NCBI RefSeq assembly: GCF_040222955.1 | Contig: NZ_JAVKCA010000008.1 | Coordinates: 62,001 to 126,000, forward strand | Direction of reading: 5' to 3' | Length of the DNA: 64,000 nt | Source of the DNA: Marinoscillum sp040222955 | GTDB taxonomy: Bacteria > Bacteroidota > Bacteroidia > Cytophagales > Cyclobacteriaceae | In this document: positions 41,606 through 51,200 of the stretch, one piece after another | Layout: the number at the start of each line of letters is the position of its first letter | How positions within the stretch are numbered: position 1 is the stretch's first letter | Translations under genes and position numbers: made by a program | Notes under the pieces: generated by a model | Told to the model about the DNA's origin: nothing | Databases searched by the model: none | What the model saw: only the letters and a program-made list of their open reading frames with translations

Positions 41606-42673
41606 TCAATTATCCATTTCGCCATTTAAGGGAATGACCAACTTTTTACGCACTTCATCCAGGTTCTTCTCTGTCCCCAAAAGGAACATTAACTTGGTGA
41701 TAGCGGCTTCTGTAGTAATGTCACCTCCACTTAAAACCCCTATGTCATTTAAACGCTTACTCGTCTCGTATCGTCCTTGTATCACCTCTCCCCCGCTGCA
41801 CTGACTTACATTGTAAATAATGATTTCTTTTTTAATCGCTTTTTGCAGCACCTTGATAAACCAGGGGAAGTTCATGGTGTTCCCGGAACCATAGGTTTCG
41901 AGTACCACGCCCCTCAGGCCCTTAATATTAAAGATACTTTCCACAGTTGGCTGGTTAATCCCAGGAAAAATCTTCAAAATGGCTACATTTTCATCAAAAT
42001 CCTTCCTGATCTTCAGTTTGCTCCGTGCATTGTGCGGCCACATGTAGTTCAGCCTGTACTCTATGTCAATGCCAGACTCTGCCAGATACGGGTAGTTCTG
42101 AGACTGAAACGCCGCAAACGTACTACTTCGTATCTTTTGCGAGCGATTTCCTTTCAGGAGATAGTAGTTGAAGTAAATACAAACCTCATTGACTATCGGG
42201 CCCTTTTCATTTTTGGCAGATGCAATCTCCAGGGCTGTGATGAGGTTCTCCCGGGCATCTGACCGGATGGACCCTATTGGGATTTGTGCTCCGGTCAGAA
42301 TCACTGGCTTATTCAGCCCCTGCAACATATAGCTTAGCGCTGAAGCACTGTAAGCCATGGTGTCAGTACCGTGCAAAATCACAAAGCCATCATACTGAGC
42401 ATAATTCTCATAAATGATGTAGGCCATATCCTGCCAGTCCTGCGAATTAATATTGGATGAGTCCCGGGGCTCAGGAAAGGAGATAACGGTAAGCCTGAGT
42501 TCCAGCCCCTTCAGCTCTGGAATACGGTCTATTACCCTGCCAAAATTGAATGGAGCAAGGGCACCAGACTCATCATAAGCCATACCAAAAGTACCTCCGG
42601 TGTATATAATCAATATGGAATCAACAGGGTCTACAGAGGCAGTAGTCCTTATGTTGACTATTTTATAATTCAT
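41606..42673 (-). CDS. ansA: Type I L-asparaginase
   Basis: A 355-aa protein. Catalytic threonines are in IYTGGTFGMAYD (N-terminal) and HGTDTMAYSASAL. The C-terminal small domain has VVLETYGSGN. It hydrolyses asparagine to aspartate and ammonia. No signal peptide, so cytoplasmic type I. Its first codon overlaps the TatD gene end by one base. It is the last gene of the seven-gene operon that begins at 47.5 kb. Confidence 0.92.
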   Translation of the reverse strand: MNYKIVNIRTTASVDPVDSILIIYTGGTFGMAYDESGALAPFNFGRVIDRIPELKGLELRLTVISFPEPRDSSNINSQDWQDMAYIIYENYAQYDGFVILHGTDTMAYSASALSYMLQGLNKPVILTGAQIPIGSIRSDARENLITALEIASAKNEKGPIVNEVCIYFNYYLLKGNRSQKIRSSTFAAFQSQNYPYLAESGIDIEYRLNYMWPHNARSKLKIRKDFDENVAILKIFPGINQPTVESIFNIKGLRGVVLETYGSGNTMNFPWFIKVLQKAIKKEIIIYNVSQCSGGEVIQGRYETSKRLNDIGVLSGGDITTEAAITKLMFLLGTEKNLDEVRKKLVIPLNGEMDN

Positions 42674-43437
42674 TAACGAAATAAGGTTTTGCTGTTTTGG
42701 GAGGTAATTTCTCCAATTTCTACGACTTCTCTATCAAGTATCTCCGCGATTTTTTGGGCAACGATTTGGGTATATGCAGGCTCATTTCGCTTGCCCCGGT
42801 GAGGTGCCGGAGCGAGATACGGGCTGTCTGTTTCCAGTAAAATATGCTCTAAAGAAACCCCTTGAATCACCGGCTCCATTCCTCCATTCTTGAAAGTGGC
42901 CACTCCACCAAGACCCAGCTTGAAATTCAAACCAATCACTTCATTGGCTTGCTCCAGAGAACCTGTAAAACAGTGAAATACGCCAGTTAGCCCCCTTTTG
43001 GCATAAGGTTTCACCAGAGCTATGGTCTCATCAATTGATTCTCTGCAATGAATCACTATGGGTAATTGATGCCGGAGGGCCAGCTCACACTGAATGCGAA
43101 AAGCCTCCTTTTGCTCCTCAAATAAAGTCTTGTCCCAAAAGAGATCTGTCCCCATTTCACCCACCGCACAAAAGCCTCCCTTAGAGAGAAATTCCTCTAC
43201 TTCATACAGCTGCTTTTCGAAATCTTTTTTTACCGAACAAGGATGCAAGCCCATCATGGGTATACAAAAACCAGGATACTTCTCTGCCATGTTGAGCATG
43301 TCATCAATTGACTCATGGTCGATATTGGGCATATAAATGCGATCAACACCCACCTCCCGGGCCCTGGCAATGACCTCCTCTATGTCGGCTTTGAATTCGT
43401 CTGTATATATGTGTGCGTGTGAGTCTATCAGAATCAT
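42673..43437 (-). CDS. TatD family metal-dependent hydrolase
   Basis: A 254-aa TIM-barrel hydrolase. Metal ligands: DSHAHIYTDEF (HxH), the active-site GEMGTDLFW and HCRESIDE, HCFTG, and the C-terminal ETDSPYLAPAPHRGKRN. TatD enzymes are DNases or exonucleases and D-amino-acyl tRNA hydrolases. It overlaps the asparaginase start by one base and the deacetylase by four (ATGA). Normal length. Confidence 0.92.
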   Translation of the reverse strand: MILIDSHAHIYTDEFKADIEEVIARAREVGVDRIYMPNIDHESIDDMLNMAEKYPGFCIPMMGLHPCSVKKDFEKQLYEVEEFLSKGGFCAVGEMGTDLFWDKTLFEEQKEAFRIQCELALRHQLPIVIHCRESIDETIALVKPYAKRGLTGVFHCFTGSLEQANEVIGLNFKLGLGGVATFKNGGMEPVIQGVSLEHILLETDSPYLAPAPHRGKRNEPAYTQIVAQKIAEILDREVVEIGEITSQNSKTLFR

Positions 43438-44087
43438 AAGTTGCTTAGGGTTTTAAAAGAATATCCCAAAGTTGAAAAATGTTCTAACACCCGGGGCAAC
43501 ATTTCTCTGAGATTTTCGAAAGCTTTCTCGCTATCATGAAAAACCAAAATAGAACCTGAATCAGCTTTTTTCATATAACCAACCGATTGTTCCCGATCTA
43601 ACGCCTGATCAAAATCGCCAGATAAATGAGACCACATGATGATTTGATAACCTGCCTTTTTCAGAGCTTTTAGTTGCCGGAACCTGAGGTTTCCATAAGG
43701 TGGCCTGAAAAGAAGCTCACCTGCGGATAAGCCAATCAGATTTTGACAAGCTGTAACCTCTTCCAGGTAGGATGCCGTATCAGAAACCCACCCATCCGGA
43801 TGACTGTGGGTGTGATTACCAATCATGTGTCCCGCCCTCACCATTCGCTCCATCAGGTGTCCGCTCCTTTCTATGCACGTACCTACACAAAAAAAAGTGG
43901 CTCTGGCCTGGTACTTAGCCAACAAGTCGAGCACATAAGGTGTGGCCACGGGGTGCGGCCCGTCATCAAAGGTCAAAAACAGCTCTCTTTTTGTCGTCGG
44001 GACCTTCCAGACAGCTCCCGGGTAGCGCCATCGCACCCAAAAGGGATTTTTGAGAAAATAACGCCTCATGGATTTTTGACCAGGCAA
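43434..44087 (-). CDS. Polysaccharide deacetylase family protein
   Basis: A 217-aa NodB-homology protein. Motif 1 is LTFDDGPHPVAT, motif 2 is GNHTHSHPDGW, motif 3 is FRPPYGNLRFRQ, and the last is GSILVFHDSE. It removes acetyl groups from N-acetyl-sugar polymers such as peptidoglycan or exopolysaccharide. No classic signal peptide is visible, only a short basic N-terminus, so its location is uncertain. Overlaps both operon neighbours. Confidence 0.88.
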   Translation of the reverse strand: MPGQKSMRRYFLKNPFWVRWRYPGAVWKVPTTKRELFLTFDDGPHPVATPYVLDLLAKYQARATFFCVGTCIERSGHLMERMVRAGHMIGNHTHSHPDGWVSDTASYLEEVTACQNLIGLSAGELLFRPPYGNLRFRQLKALKKAGYQIIMWSHLSGDFDQALDREQSVGYMKKADSGSILVFHDSEKAFENLREMLPRVLEHFSTLGYSFKTLSNL

Positions 44088-45259
44088 GACAGCATGGTGA
44101 TATCATCCCGATAGGGTACATCTACCCTGAATTCATCCAGGCTTTTGAAAATATCGAGGTGTAGCTTATTAATATCAGCAGGAATCCCCCCTTCCAAAAA
44201 TTCCCGCAGGCGTTCCTCACCGTACTGCTCATCGGCAGCATTAAAGGTCTCAGTGAGACCATCTGTGTATCCGAAAAAGAAGAAATCAGTCAGGTTTTCA
44301 ATCCGAACTGTCTTCAAAAAGGGCAATGGATCAAACATTCCGAGGATCGTAGTACCATCATTGAGTTCCTGAACACCCTCTGCAGTCACCAAATAAAGTG
44401 GGTTATGTCCGCAGTTCACATATTCGAATGACTTATCATGAAAGTCATAAATACCCAGGAAGAAAGTGATGAAGTTCTCGGCATTGCCACTGTCAGTAAT
44501 GATGTGATTGAGCTCCGCCACAATCTCCATAGGATCCTGGGTCTTACGCACCAGCGTGCGGAGCGAAGCCTGAAAATTGGACATCAACAAGGCGGCCGGT
44601 ACCCCTTTGCCGCTCACATCTGCCACACAGACCAAAAAACGATCATTGTCTATGGCCAGATAGTCATAATAATCACCCCCTACGTCCTGATGAGGCAGGT
44701 ACACAGCCTCTATCTTCAGTCGATGGGTCTTTGGTAATTCCTTTGGGAAGAGAAAGTTCTGAACCTTTTTGGCGATTTCCAGCTCCTTTCTATAAGCCTC
44801 TTGCTGGAGTTGCTTTCTGGCGAGCTTCTTATTTTCTATCGCGACTATGATGATATTGGTGAGCGCCTTTAGAAAAGTGGTATTGCTCTTCTTCCCTGAT
44901 CGCTCATTGCCTCCCACAAAAACAACGGCCAGCAGGCGATCCTTGTGAGTAACCGGAATAGCCAACTCAAATTCCTGAAACTCTTCGTCACAGTCAGCAA
45001 GCTCCCTGACCTCACATAAATCCCAGAAAAACTGTGGCAGAAATACCTTAGTCCAATCCGTTTGTGTCCCAAAATGAACCTTACAGTCCCAGTTAACATC
45101 CTTTACATAAAGGGCAAGGCGCTGTACCTTCAGATCCGCAAGCAGTGTAAACTTGTAAATCCTAAAAAGATCTTCCTCAGCAAGATTATTATTGATTGCT
45201 TGAGTGATCTCCAGAAGCGCATTGAGCTCCAGGTCTTTTATGTCCAGGCCGTTCGGCAT
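44066..45259 (-). CDS. GAF-SpoIIE-type PP2C phosphatase
   Basis: A 397-aa protein with an N-terminal GAF-like sensor domain (about 1-160). A coiled coil (about 160-190) leads to a SpoIIE/RsbU-type PP2C phosphatase. Metal motifs are QDVGGDYYDY, ADVSGKGVPAALLM, GYTDGLTET and RDDITMLS. These phosphatases activate anti-anti-sigma proteins by dephosphorylation, or c-di-GMP-related pathways. No STAS or anti-sigma kinase gene is adjacent. The preceding small gene ends eight bases before its start, and its own 3' end overlaps the deacetylase by 22 bases. Confidence 0.9.
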   Translation of the reverse strand: MPNGLDIKDLELNALLEITQAINNNLAEEDLFRIYKFTLLADLKVQRLALYVKDVNWDCKVHFGTQTDWTKVFLPQFFWDLCEVRELADCDEEFQEFELAIPVTHKDRLLAVVFVGGNERSGKKSNTTFLKALTNIIIVAIENKKLARKQLQQEAYRKELEIAKKVQNFLFPKELPKTHRLKIEAVYLPHQDVGGDYYDYLAIDNDRFLVCVADVSGKGVPAALLMSNFQASLRTLVRKTQDPMEIVAELNHIITDSGNAENFITFFLGIYDFHDKSFEYVNCGHNPLYLVTAEGVQELNDGTTILGMFDPLPFLKTVRIENLTDFFFFGYTDGLTETFNAADEQYGEERLREFLEGGIPADINKLHLDIFKSLDEFRVDVPYRDDITMLSCLVKNP

Positions 45260-45267
45260 TTTTTATG

Positions 45268-45519
45268 TTATGAATTATGTGCGAGCAATCCACTTTTGGT
45301 GGCCAGGAAAAAGTACTCGTCGGCGTGATTGTTCAAATCGATCTGCTCTTCTGGCAGCTCATCATCTATCGTCTTCATGACTTTGATCCACCCCTTCCTA
45401 TAGATACTGTCCAGCACAGGAATCAATTTGGCCGGAGTCCAGCCAGTAGTCTCCCGAAGTGCTCCGAATGGGGTGACAAAATAAAGCTCATCTAGAACAT
45501 CAAACTCCTCGTCGGTCAT
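45268..45519 (-). CDS. Small protein, possible winged helix, 83 aa
   Basis: The ATG at 45519 overlaps the stop of the glycosyltransferase as ATGA, giving 83 residues. Longer in-frame starts (45540, 45621) lie deep inside that gene and are less likely. Helix-helix-turn-helix pattern (FDVLDELYFVTPFGALRE; WTPAKLIPVLDSIYRKGW) and a strand-like C-terminus suggest a small winged helix. The role could be a regulator of the operon or an accessory of the phosphatase. Unproven. Confidence 0.65.
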   Translation of the reverse strand: MTDEEFDVLDELYFVTPFGALRETTGWTPAKLIPVLDSIYRKGWIKVMKTIDDELPEEQIDLNNHADEYFFLATKSGLLAHNS

Positions 45520-46625
45520 GAATAGTATCTGCCTTTCCATGAATAATGCCCAAAAATAGAGGCTATTCCCAAGAATAGCACGAGGAAAGGATAAATAATC
45601 TCTATTACTAACGACACCCAAATGGCATTTCGTATACCAAGAAAAACAACCACTGGCTTGATAAAGATACTAAGAGTAAATGCCCTGAGCATAAAGATCG
45701 ACAAGAATATGGCAAACGACGTTTCATTCATAAAACTGGCCATCAGCATATAAGCAAATACGAGGTAGTTAAAGAACACTGCTATGGCCATGAGTTTGAT
45801 GTAATAACTCTTGTGGAATTTCCATTTGCTACTCCATCGCTTTCGCTGATTGATCAATTCGGCCAAAGTGTCTTTCGCAGGGGTGGAAACAATGGCTCTC
45901 TTATCTTTGAGGAATACCACTCCCCTGGGGTAAATCTTAAATATTTTTTGCAATAAAAACTCATCGTCCCCGGAGGCAATTTCATGATTCCCCTCATACC
46001 CGGAAACTTCTTGAAAAGCAGACTTGCGATACGACAGGTTGGCCCCATTACACATGCCAGGGTTACCGGATTGCAGGCTCGCTGCACCCAGCCCTATCAA
46101 TCCGGCAAATTCAAAAGACTGAAGCCGGGTAAAAAAATTATGCTGCACCATCCGCACCGGCCCTGTGATCATCTGTATATCCTCAGTGTATTGGTCAGCA
46201 TAAGCCTGAATCCACCTTGGTCCCACCCTGCAATCTCCATCTGTGGCCAGTATAATCTCATTTTCAGCCAGTTCCAGTGCTTTGGAAATGGCCTGTTTTT
46301 TCCCCTTCATCCCATCATCCTTCAAGCGAATCAAACGGTAATTCACTGTCGATTTTTGGAGTGCCTCCGCTGCTATTTCCAAGGTTCCATCTTCAGAGTC
46401 ATCATCAATGACGATGACCTCATACAAATCCCGGGGATATTCCTGAGACTGCAGGTCAGCAAGTATGGCAGCAATATTTAACGATTCATTGCGTACCGGA
46501 ATAACAACAGAAAAGGTCAACAATGCCTTACCCGCCTCCCCCGATGCCTCTATTTGGCCCCAGTGGTACCTCACCCACAACAAAAAGCCACAATAAACCA
46601 ACGAAAGCGCAATGAAAATAATCAT
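45516..46625 (-). CDS. Family 2 glycosyltransferase, membrane-bound
   Basis: A 369-aa protein. An N-terminal helix (1-18) is followed by a GT-A fold with VIPVRNESLNIAAI, the DXD-like VIDDDSEDGT and ATDGDCRVGPRW, and the QRKRW motif of processive enzymes. Three C-terminal membrane helices complete it. Likely a polymerising or lipid-linked sugar transferase in envelope or exopolysaccharide synthesis. It overlaps the flippase-like gene by four bases (ATGA) and the small protein by four. Confidence 0.88.
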   Translation of the reverse strand: MIIFIALSLVYCGFLLWVRYHWGQIEASGEAGKALLTFSVVIPVRNESLNIAAILADLQSQEYPRDLYEVIVIDDDSEDGTLEIAAEALQKSTVNYRLIRLKDDGMKGKKQAISKALELAENEIILATDGDCRVGPRWIQAYADQYTEDIQMITGPVRMVQHNFFTRLQSFEFAGLIGLGAASLQSGNPGMCNGANLSYRKSAFQEVSGYEGNHEIASGDDEFLLQKIFKIYPRGVVFLKDKRAIVSTPAKDTLAELINQRKRWSSKWKFHKSYYIKLMAIAVFFNYLVFAYMLMASFMNETSFAIFLSIFMLRAFTLSIFIKPVVVFLGIRNAIWVSLVIEIIYPFLVLFLGIASIFGHYSWKGRYYS

Positions 46626-47482
46626 TGCGCAATGTTAAGTTTTAATTTAAAAACATAGACTGTGCCGATGAGAGAGGGGATCACTGTATTGATCAGCCAA
46701 ATGATCAAACAGGGAATCAAAACAATGCTCACATCTGACAAATAGGCCTGAAAAAACACTATTGCACTGGCTTCACGCACCCCGAAATGGCCAAAAACTG
46801 AGGGAATAAAAGACCTGAAAAGAAATACCCAACCAATACCGAGCAATACCAGATACCACGACAGCTCAGGCATGAAAAGCCTTAATATGAGATAAAATTG
46901 AAACGTAAAGAGGGCATAGCGAACCACGGACAGCACCAACACCCTTAACCAAATTGAGGGTTTGCCATCATTCCTGAGCATTAGCAGCACAACCGCAATC
47001 AGCACAACGGGCACAACCAACACCCAATGACCGTACCAACCAAAATAATACAGCACTGAAATTCCTCCAAAAAGCAGCGTGATGGATAGCAGGATGGTTC
47101 GGTTAATGAGCAGCGCGCCAGCCGATTTCTTTGGGTTTCGCACATTGAGCAACCTGCCCCCTACATCCCCCAGGGTAAGTGGAATCACCCAGTTGAGTGC
47201 AAGACCGGCCAGCACCCTGTGCCATGCTTCCTGAAATGAACTTGCCTCATGGGGAATTGACACCCGCCATTTTTCTGCTTCCAGCGCCCAGTTGAAGGGC
47301 ATCAGCACCAATACCAGCAGGTATGTGATCACAGCATCGGGTTGATCAAAAGCCTCCGACAAGTTAATATTGAAGATATCAACTCTGGTACCAATAAAAT
47401 AAATACAAAGCCCTGTGATCATTATCTTCACAGTCCACCCCAGTGATTTTTTATATCTCTCTGTGTAATGGTTAATTTGCAT
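46622..47482 (-). CDS. Flippase-like integral membrane protein (UPF0104/LPG synthase TM type)
   Basis: A protein of 286 aa from the ATG at 47482, or 293 aa from an in-frame ATG at 47503 that lies within ruvC. About eight membrane helices cover most of the chain, with conserved WALEAEKWR-like and GDVGGRLL segments of the lysylphosphatidylglycerol-synthase membrane family. Such proteins flip lipids or glycolipids. With GT2 and deacetylase downstream it suggests export or modification of a lipid-linked glycan. The two candidate starts and the ruvC start are within 25 bases. Confidence 0.82.
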   Translation of the reverse strand: MQINHYTERYKKSLGWTVKIMITGLCIYFIGTRVDIFNINLSEAFDQPDAVITYLLVLVLMPFNWALEAEKWRVSIPHEASSFQEAWHRVLAGLALNWVIPLTLGDVGGRLLNVRNPKKSAGALLINRTILLSITLLFGGISVLYYFGWYGHWVLVVPVVLIAVVLLMLRNDGKPSIWLRVLVLSVVRYALFTFQFYLILRLFMPELSWYLVLLGIGWVFLFRSFIPSVFGHFGVREASAIVFFQAYLSDVSIVLIPCLIIWLINTVIPSLIGTVYVFKLKLNIAQ

Positions 47483-47484
47483 TG

Positions 47485-48042
47485 ATGTCAAAAGATACTT
47501 CATTAGAAAAGATCATATTGGGGCTGGATCCCGGCACGAGTGTAATGGGTTACGGACTCATCAAAGTTAAGAAGCAGGACATTAAACTCTTGCAATTTGG
47601 TGTAATCCATCTCAGCAAATACGCCAGTCATGAGCTAAAACTCAAAAAAATCTTTGAACGCATCATTGGCATTGTTGATGACTACCACCCAGACGAGGTG
47701 GCGCTGGAAGCTCCATTTTTTGGAAAAAACGTCCAATCCATGCTCAAACTGGGCCGTGCTCAGGGTGTGGCCATGGCCGCTGCCCTTTCCAGGGAAATAC
47801 CCATTACAGAATATGCGCCAAAAAAAGTGAAGCAATCCGTCACCGGGAATGGGAACGCTTCCAAGGAGCAGGTGGCCGCCATGCTGAAAACACTCCTCAA
47901 ATTCAATGATGCACCCAAACTCCTGGATGCAACTGATGCACTGGCAGTAGCTCTTTGTCACCATTATCAGGGGGGAAAGTCGCAACAATCTTCCAAAAGC
48001 TGGAAAGCATTCCTTTCAGAAAATCCGGGCCGGATTAAGTAG
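47485..48042 (+). CDS. ruvC: Holliday junction resolvase RuvC
   Basis: A 185-aa RNase-H-fold nuclease. Catalytic acids are in ILGLDPGTSVMGYG (D), ALEAPFFGKN (E), and DATDALAVALCHH (two D). It cuts Holliday junctions with RuvAB encoded elsewhere. ATG at 47485 chosen over a TTG at 47482 because the ATG matches the family N-terminus. The start lies two bases from the divergent flippase start. A stretch of 168 bases before the next gene shows no clear promoter. Confidence 0.95.
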   Translation: MSKDTSLEKIILGLDPGTSVMGYGLIKVKKQDIKLLQFGVIHLSKYASHELKLKKIFERIIGIVDDYHPDEVALEAPFFGKNVQSMLKLGRAQGVAMAAALSREIPITEYAPKKVKQSVTGNGNASKEQVAAMLKTLLKFNDAPKLLDATDALAVALCHHYQGGKSQQSSKSWKAFLSENPGRIK

Positions 48043-48210
48043 CTTATTCCTTGTCACTGAGAGTAGTACCTACAAAGAGGTATTTTGAGATCCCCTATTG
48101 AATTTTCGGATTAACTCTCGTATTTTCATAGTGTGCTTGTTTGCGGAGGATCTCATTTGATCACTCCTTCTCCCCCTGAAGAAGGCTCTGTCTGATCAGT
48201 GTGAAATCAA

Positions 48211-51200
48211 ATGAGCCACCCAAAAACTCTACCAACCGCCATGAATAACCTCGATCAAGTACTCAAGCAAAGACGGAAATCTACCTACCGAAAGCTCAAA
48301 TCCAGATTCATTAAAGGCCTCAAAACCGGGGTCTTCCAAAGCAAAACCAGAAAGCAAAAGCGCCACCTGATAGAAAAGATTAAACAGCTGGAGGCTCAGT
48401 TGGGCTTAAAATCCAATCCCAGGCTGAAACATTGGGCCATGGCTCTTGCCCTTGGTTTTATCACAGTGACTGCATCCGGCCAGGGTGGCCAAAAGCAAAA
48501 AGAAGAAAAATTACACCTCAGAAAAGACGGAAAAGAACAAACAATGCGTCACAGCTTTGGTCCGAAATCCAGGTCTCAAGCCACTGTCAGTCTTTTTGAG
48601 CCGCAGGACTTTCTGGGAGATCCTCTCATCGGAGATGGCGTGCGTCATTACGGAGATTTCGATGGAGACGGGGATCAGGACCTTCTCGTGGCATCCTATT
48701 ACGGGCCTCTTAGCATTTTGCCTAATGATGGCAGTGGCCACTTTGGTACCGCCATCAATGTGGCTCAGGTGATGGATCCCAGTGATCTTTTGGTGGCAGA
48801 TTTGGATGGGGATGGGGATTTGGACATTTTGATTGGAGATAGTTATAGCATTCCTGATGGAAGCAGCGTGAACACACGTATTTACTTGCTCAAAAACAAT
48901 GGCGACAACACTTTCACCGAATCCAGCCAGCTTTTCGAGGGGATCCAACTGGATGATGATCTTGAGTTAAAAGACATAGATGGAGATGGGGATTTGGACC
49001 TTCTGGCAGGTACTTATCTCTTCGGCTATGGCAGTGCAGTAAGTATTTTATCGAATGATGGAAGCGGGCTTTTCGCAAGCACTGAAGACCTGCTTGGAAG
49101 TAGTCGGTTTGTCACCGGGGACTTTGACAATGATGGAGATATAGACATAGCAGTAGAAAATTACTACCTCAAAATATTCACCAACGCAGGGGGTGCCTTC
49201 GCCAACGAGACCTACACCATATCAGAGGGTGTACCCTTCTATTTTAATGAGGCCCACGCCGGCGACTTTAACAATGACGAAAGCATAGACATTGTCTTTG
49301 ACGACTTCACTGGTGTGTCCATGATCTCTCTGGGAGCTACAGAACCTATCCTGGCGAGCACTAATCTGGGCGGGATATACCAGCGCTATTACCTCTCCGA
49401 TGTGGTGGATATAGACGGTGATGGAGACCTTGACATTTTGATAAAATCTGACTATGAAAACAGAAATGATTACATCTATGACCAAAGTTACCTTCTGCTC
49501 ACCAACACTTCAGGATCGTTCTCCCAATCCTCTCTGAATAACATCCAACCCAATATAGGAGAAGCAGAAGCGCTGGTTGGCCTGGATGTGGATGGTGACC
49601 TGGATATAGATCTGGTGGTGTCTAATTACTTCGATATTGTGGTTTTCGCTAATGATGGAAATCAAAATTTCACCCTCCTGGATGAGGATCTGGTGGAAGT
49701 AGTTTATGGTTTCGAATCCGAAATGGTAGACATAGACAACGACGATGACCTGGATATCATCATCTCCGGAACCACCATAATCTTCGAAAACGATGGCACA
49801 GGCCACCTTTCCATCAAACAAAACATCGCCAGAGAAAACAACTTCGTGAGCTATGCCATGGCCACTGCCGATTTTGATGGAGACGGAGATGTAGATGTGG
49901 TCTTTTCCGATTCATATGCGGATGAACTGGTACTTTGGACCAATAACGGAACTGGCACATTCACCCAAGCCTCTGTCATAGAAACCGCACCCTATTCAGA
50001 TTTGGAACAGGTCCTTGCCTTGGACATAGACGGGGACGGAGACATTGATTTAGCATCAAGTGGGTACCACAACAATTCCTATCACCTAATCACTTTTGAC
50101 AATGATGGAACAGGGAATTTCACCCTCAATCAGACCTTAAATGTTTCATACGAGATAGACGATGTGCTCCTGGCTGCCGACCTGGATGGTGATGGTGACC
50201 CGGACATTATCTCTGGTGGCAATATGGGAGTGATTGTTTTCACCAATAACGCAGGTACGATCAGTTCACCTACCGTCTACCTGGCAGATGCCGGGGCCTT
50301 TGACAATATGGGTCTTGGGGATCTGGATGGTGATGGTGACATAGACATCATTGCCTTGAATGACTATGCTTACAATGGCCAGTTTCATTATATACTTTCC
50401 AATAATGGGGACGCCACCTTCCAAAGCGCTGTATTGGACATCAGCAGCAGCAACTACGCAGGCGTATTGATTCAGGATTTTGACCTGGACGGTGACCTTG
50501 ATCTTTACATTGCTGGTGGTGAAGATTACGAAGACGAAATCTGGACAGGTGATGGTTCCGGAGGTTTTACCCTGTTGGGAACAGTGGGAATACACTCCTA
50601 TCACCCTGTAGCTGGTGACATTGATAACGATGGAGACATGGATATTTTCGCCCTTGAGTATTACGTGGGCAACCGGTTGATCCTCAATACCACGAATACT
50701 CCAACGACCACTAACACCATCACCACCTCTGATTCACTGGCACTGGTCGCCATTTTCGATCAGTTGGACGGTGCCAACTGGCTCAACAAGGGTGGCTGGA
50801 AAACCGATAAAGCCAGCGAATGGTTTGGAGTGACGCTTAACATAGACAGCAAGCGGGTAATAGAATTATCCCTGTCATCAAATGAACTTACCGGTGAAAT
50901 ACCCGAAGAACTCGCACTGCTCACAGAACTTACAGTGCTCTCTCTGGAGGGAAACAACCTCACAGGAACTGCATCCCCCCTGGATCAACTGGTGAATGCT
51001 GAGTACATTGATGTTTCAGGCAATCAGCTCACAGGTGTGCCGAACCTTTCAGGAATTACCTCTCTCGCTACTTTGAAGCTGGAAAACAATCGCCTGAACT
51101 TTGGAAGTATTGTCCCCAATACCATTATTTCCAGCTTTACCTACAGCCCTCAGGCCAACCTGGGAATGGCCTCCACCGATACCATTCCCGGAGGCTCCAG

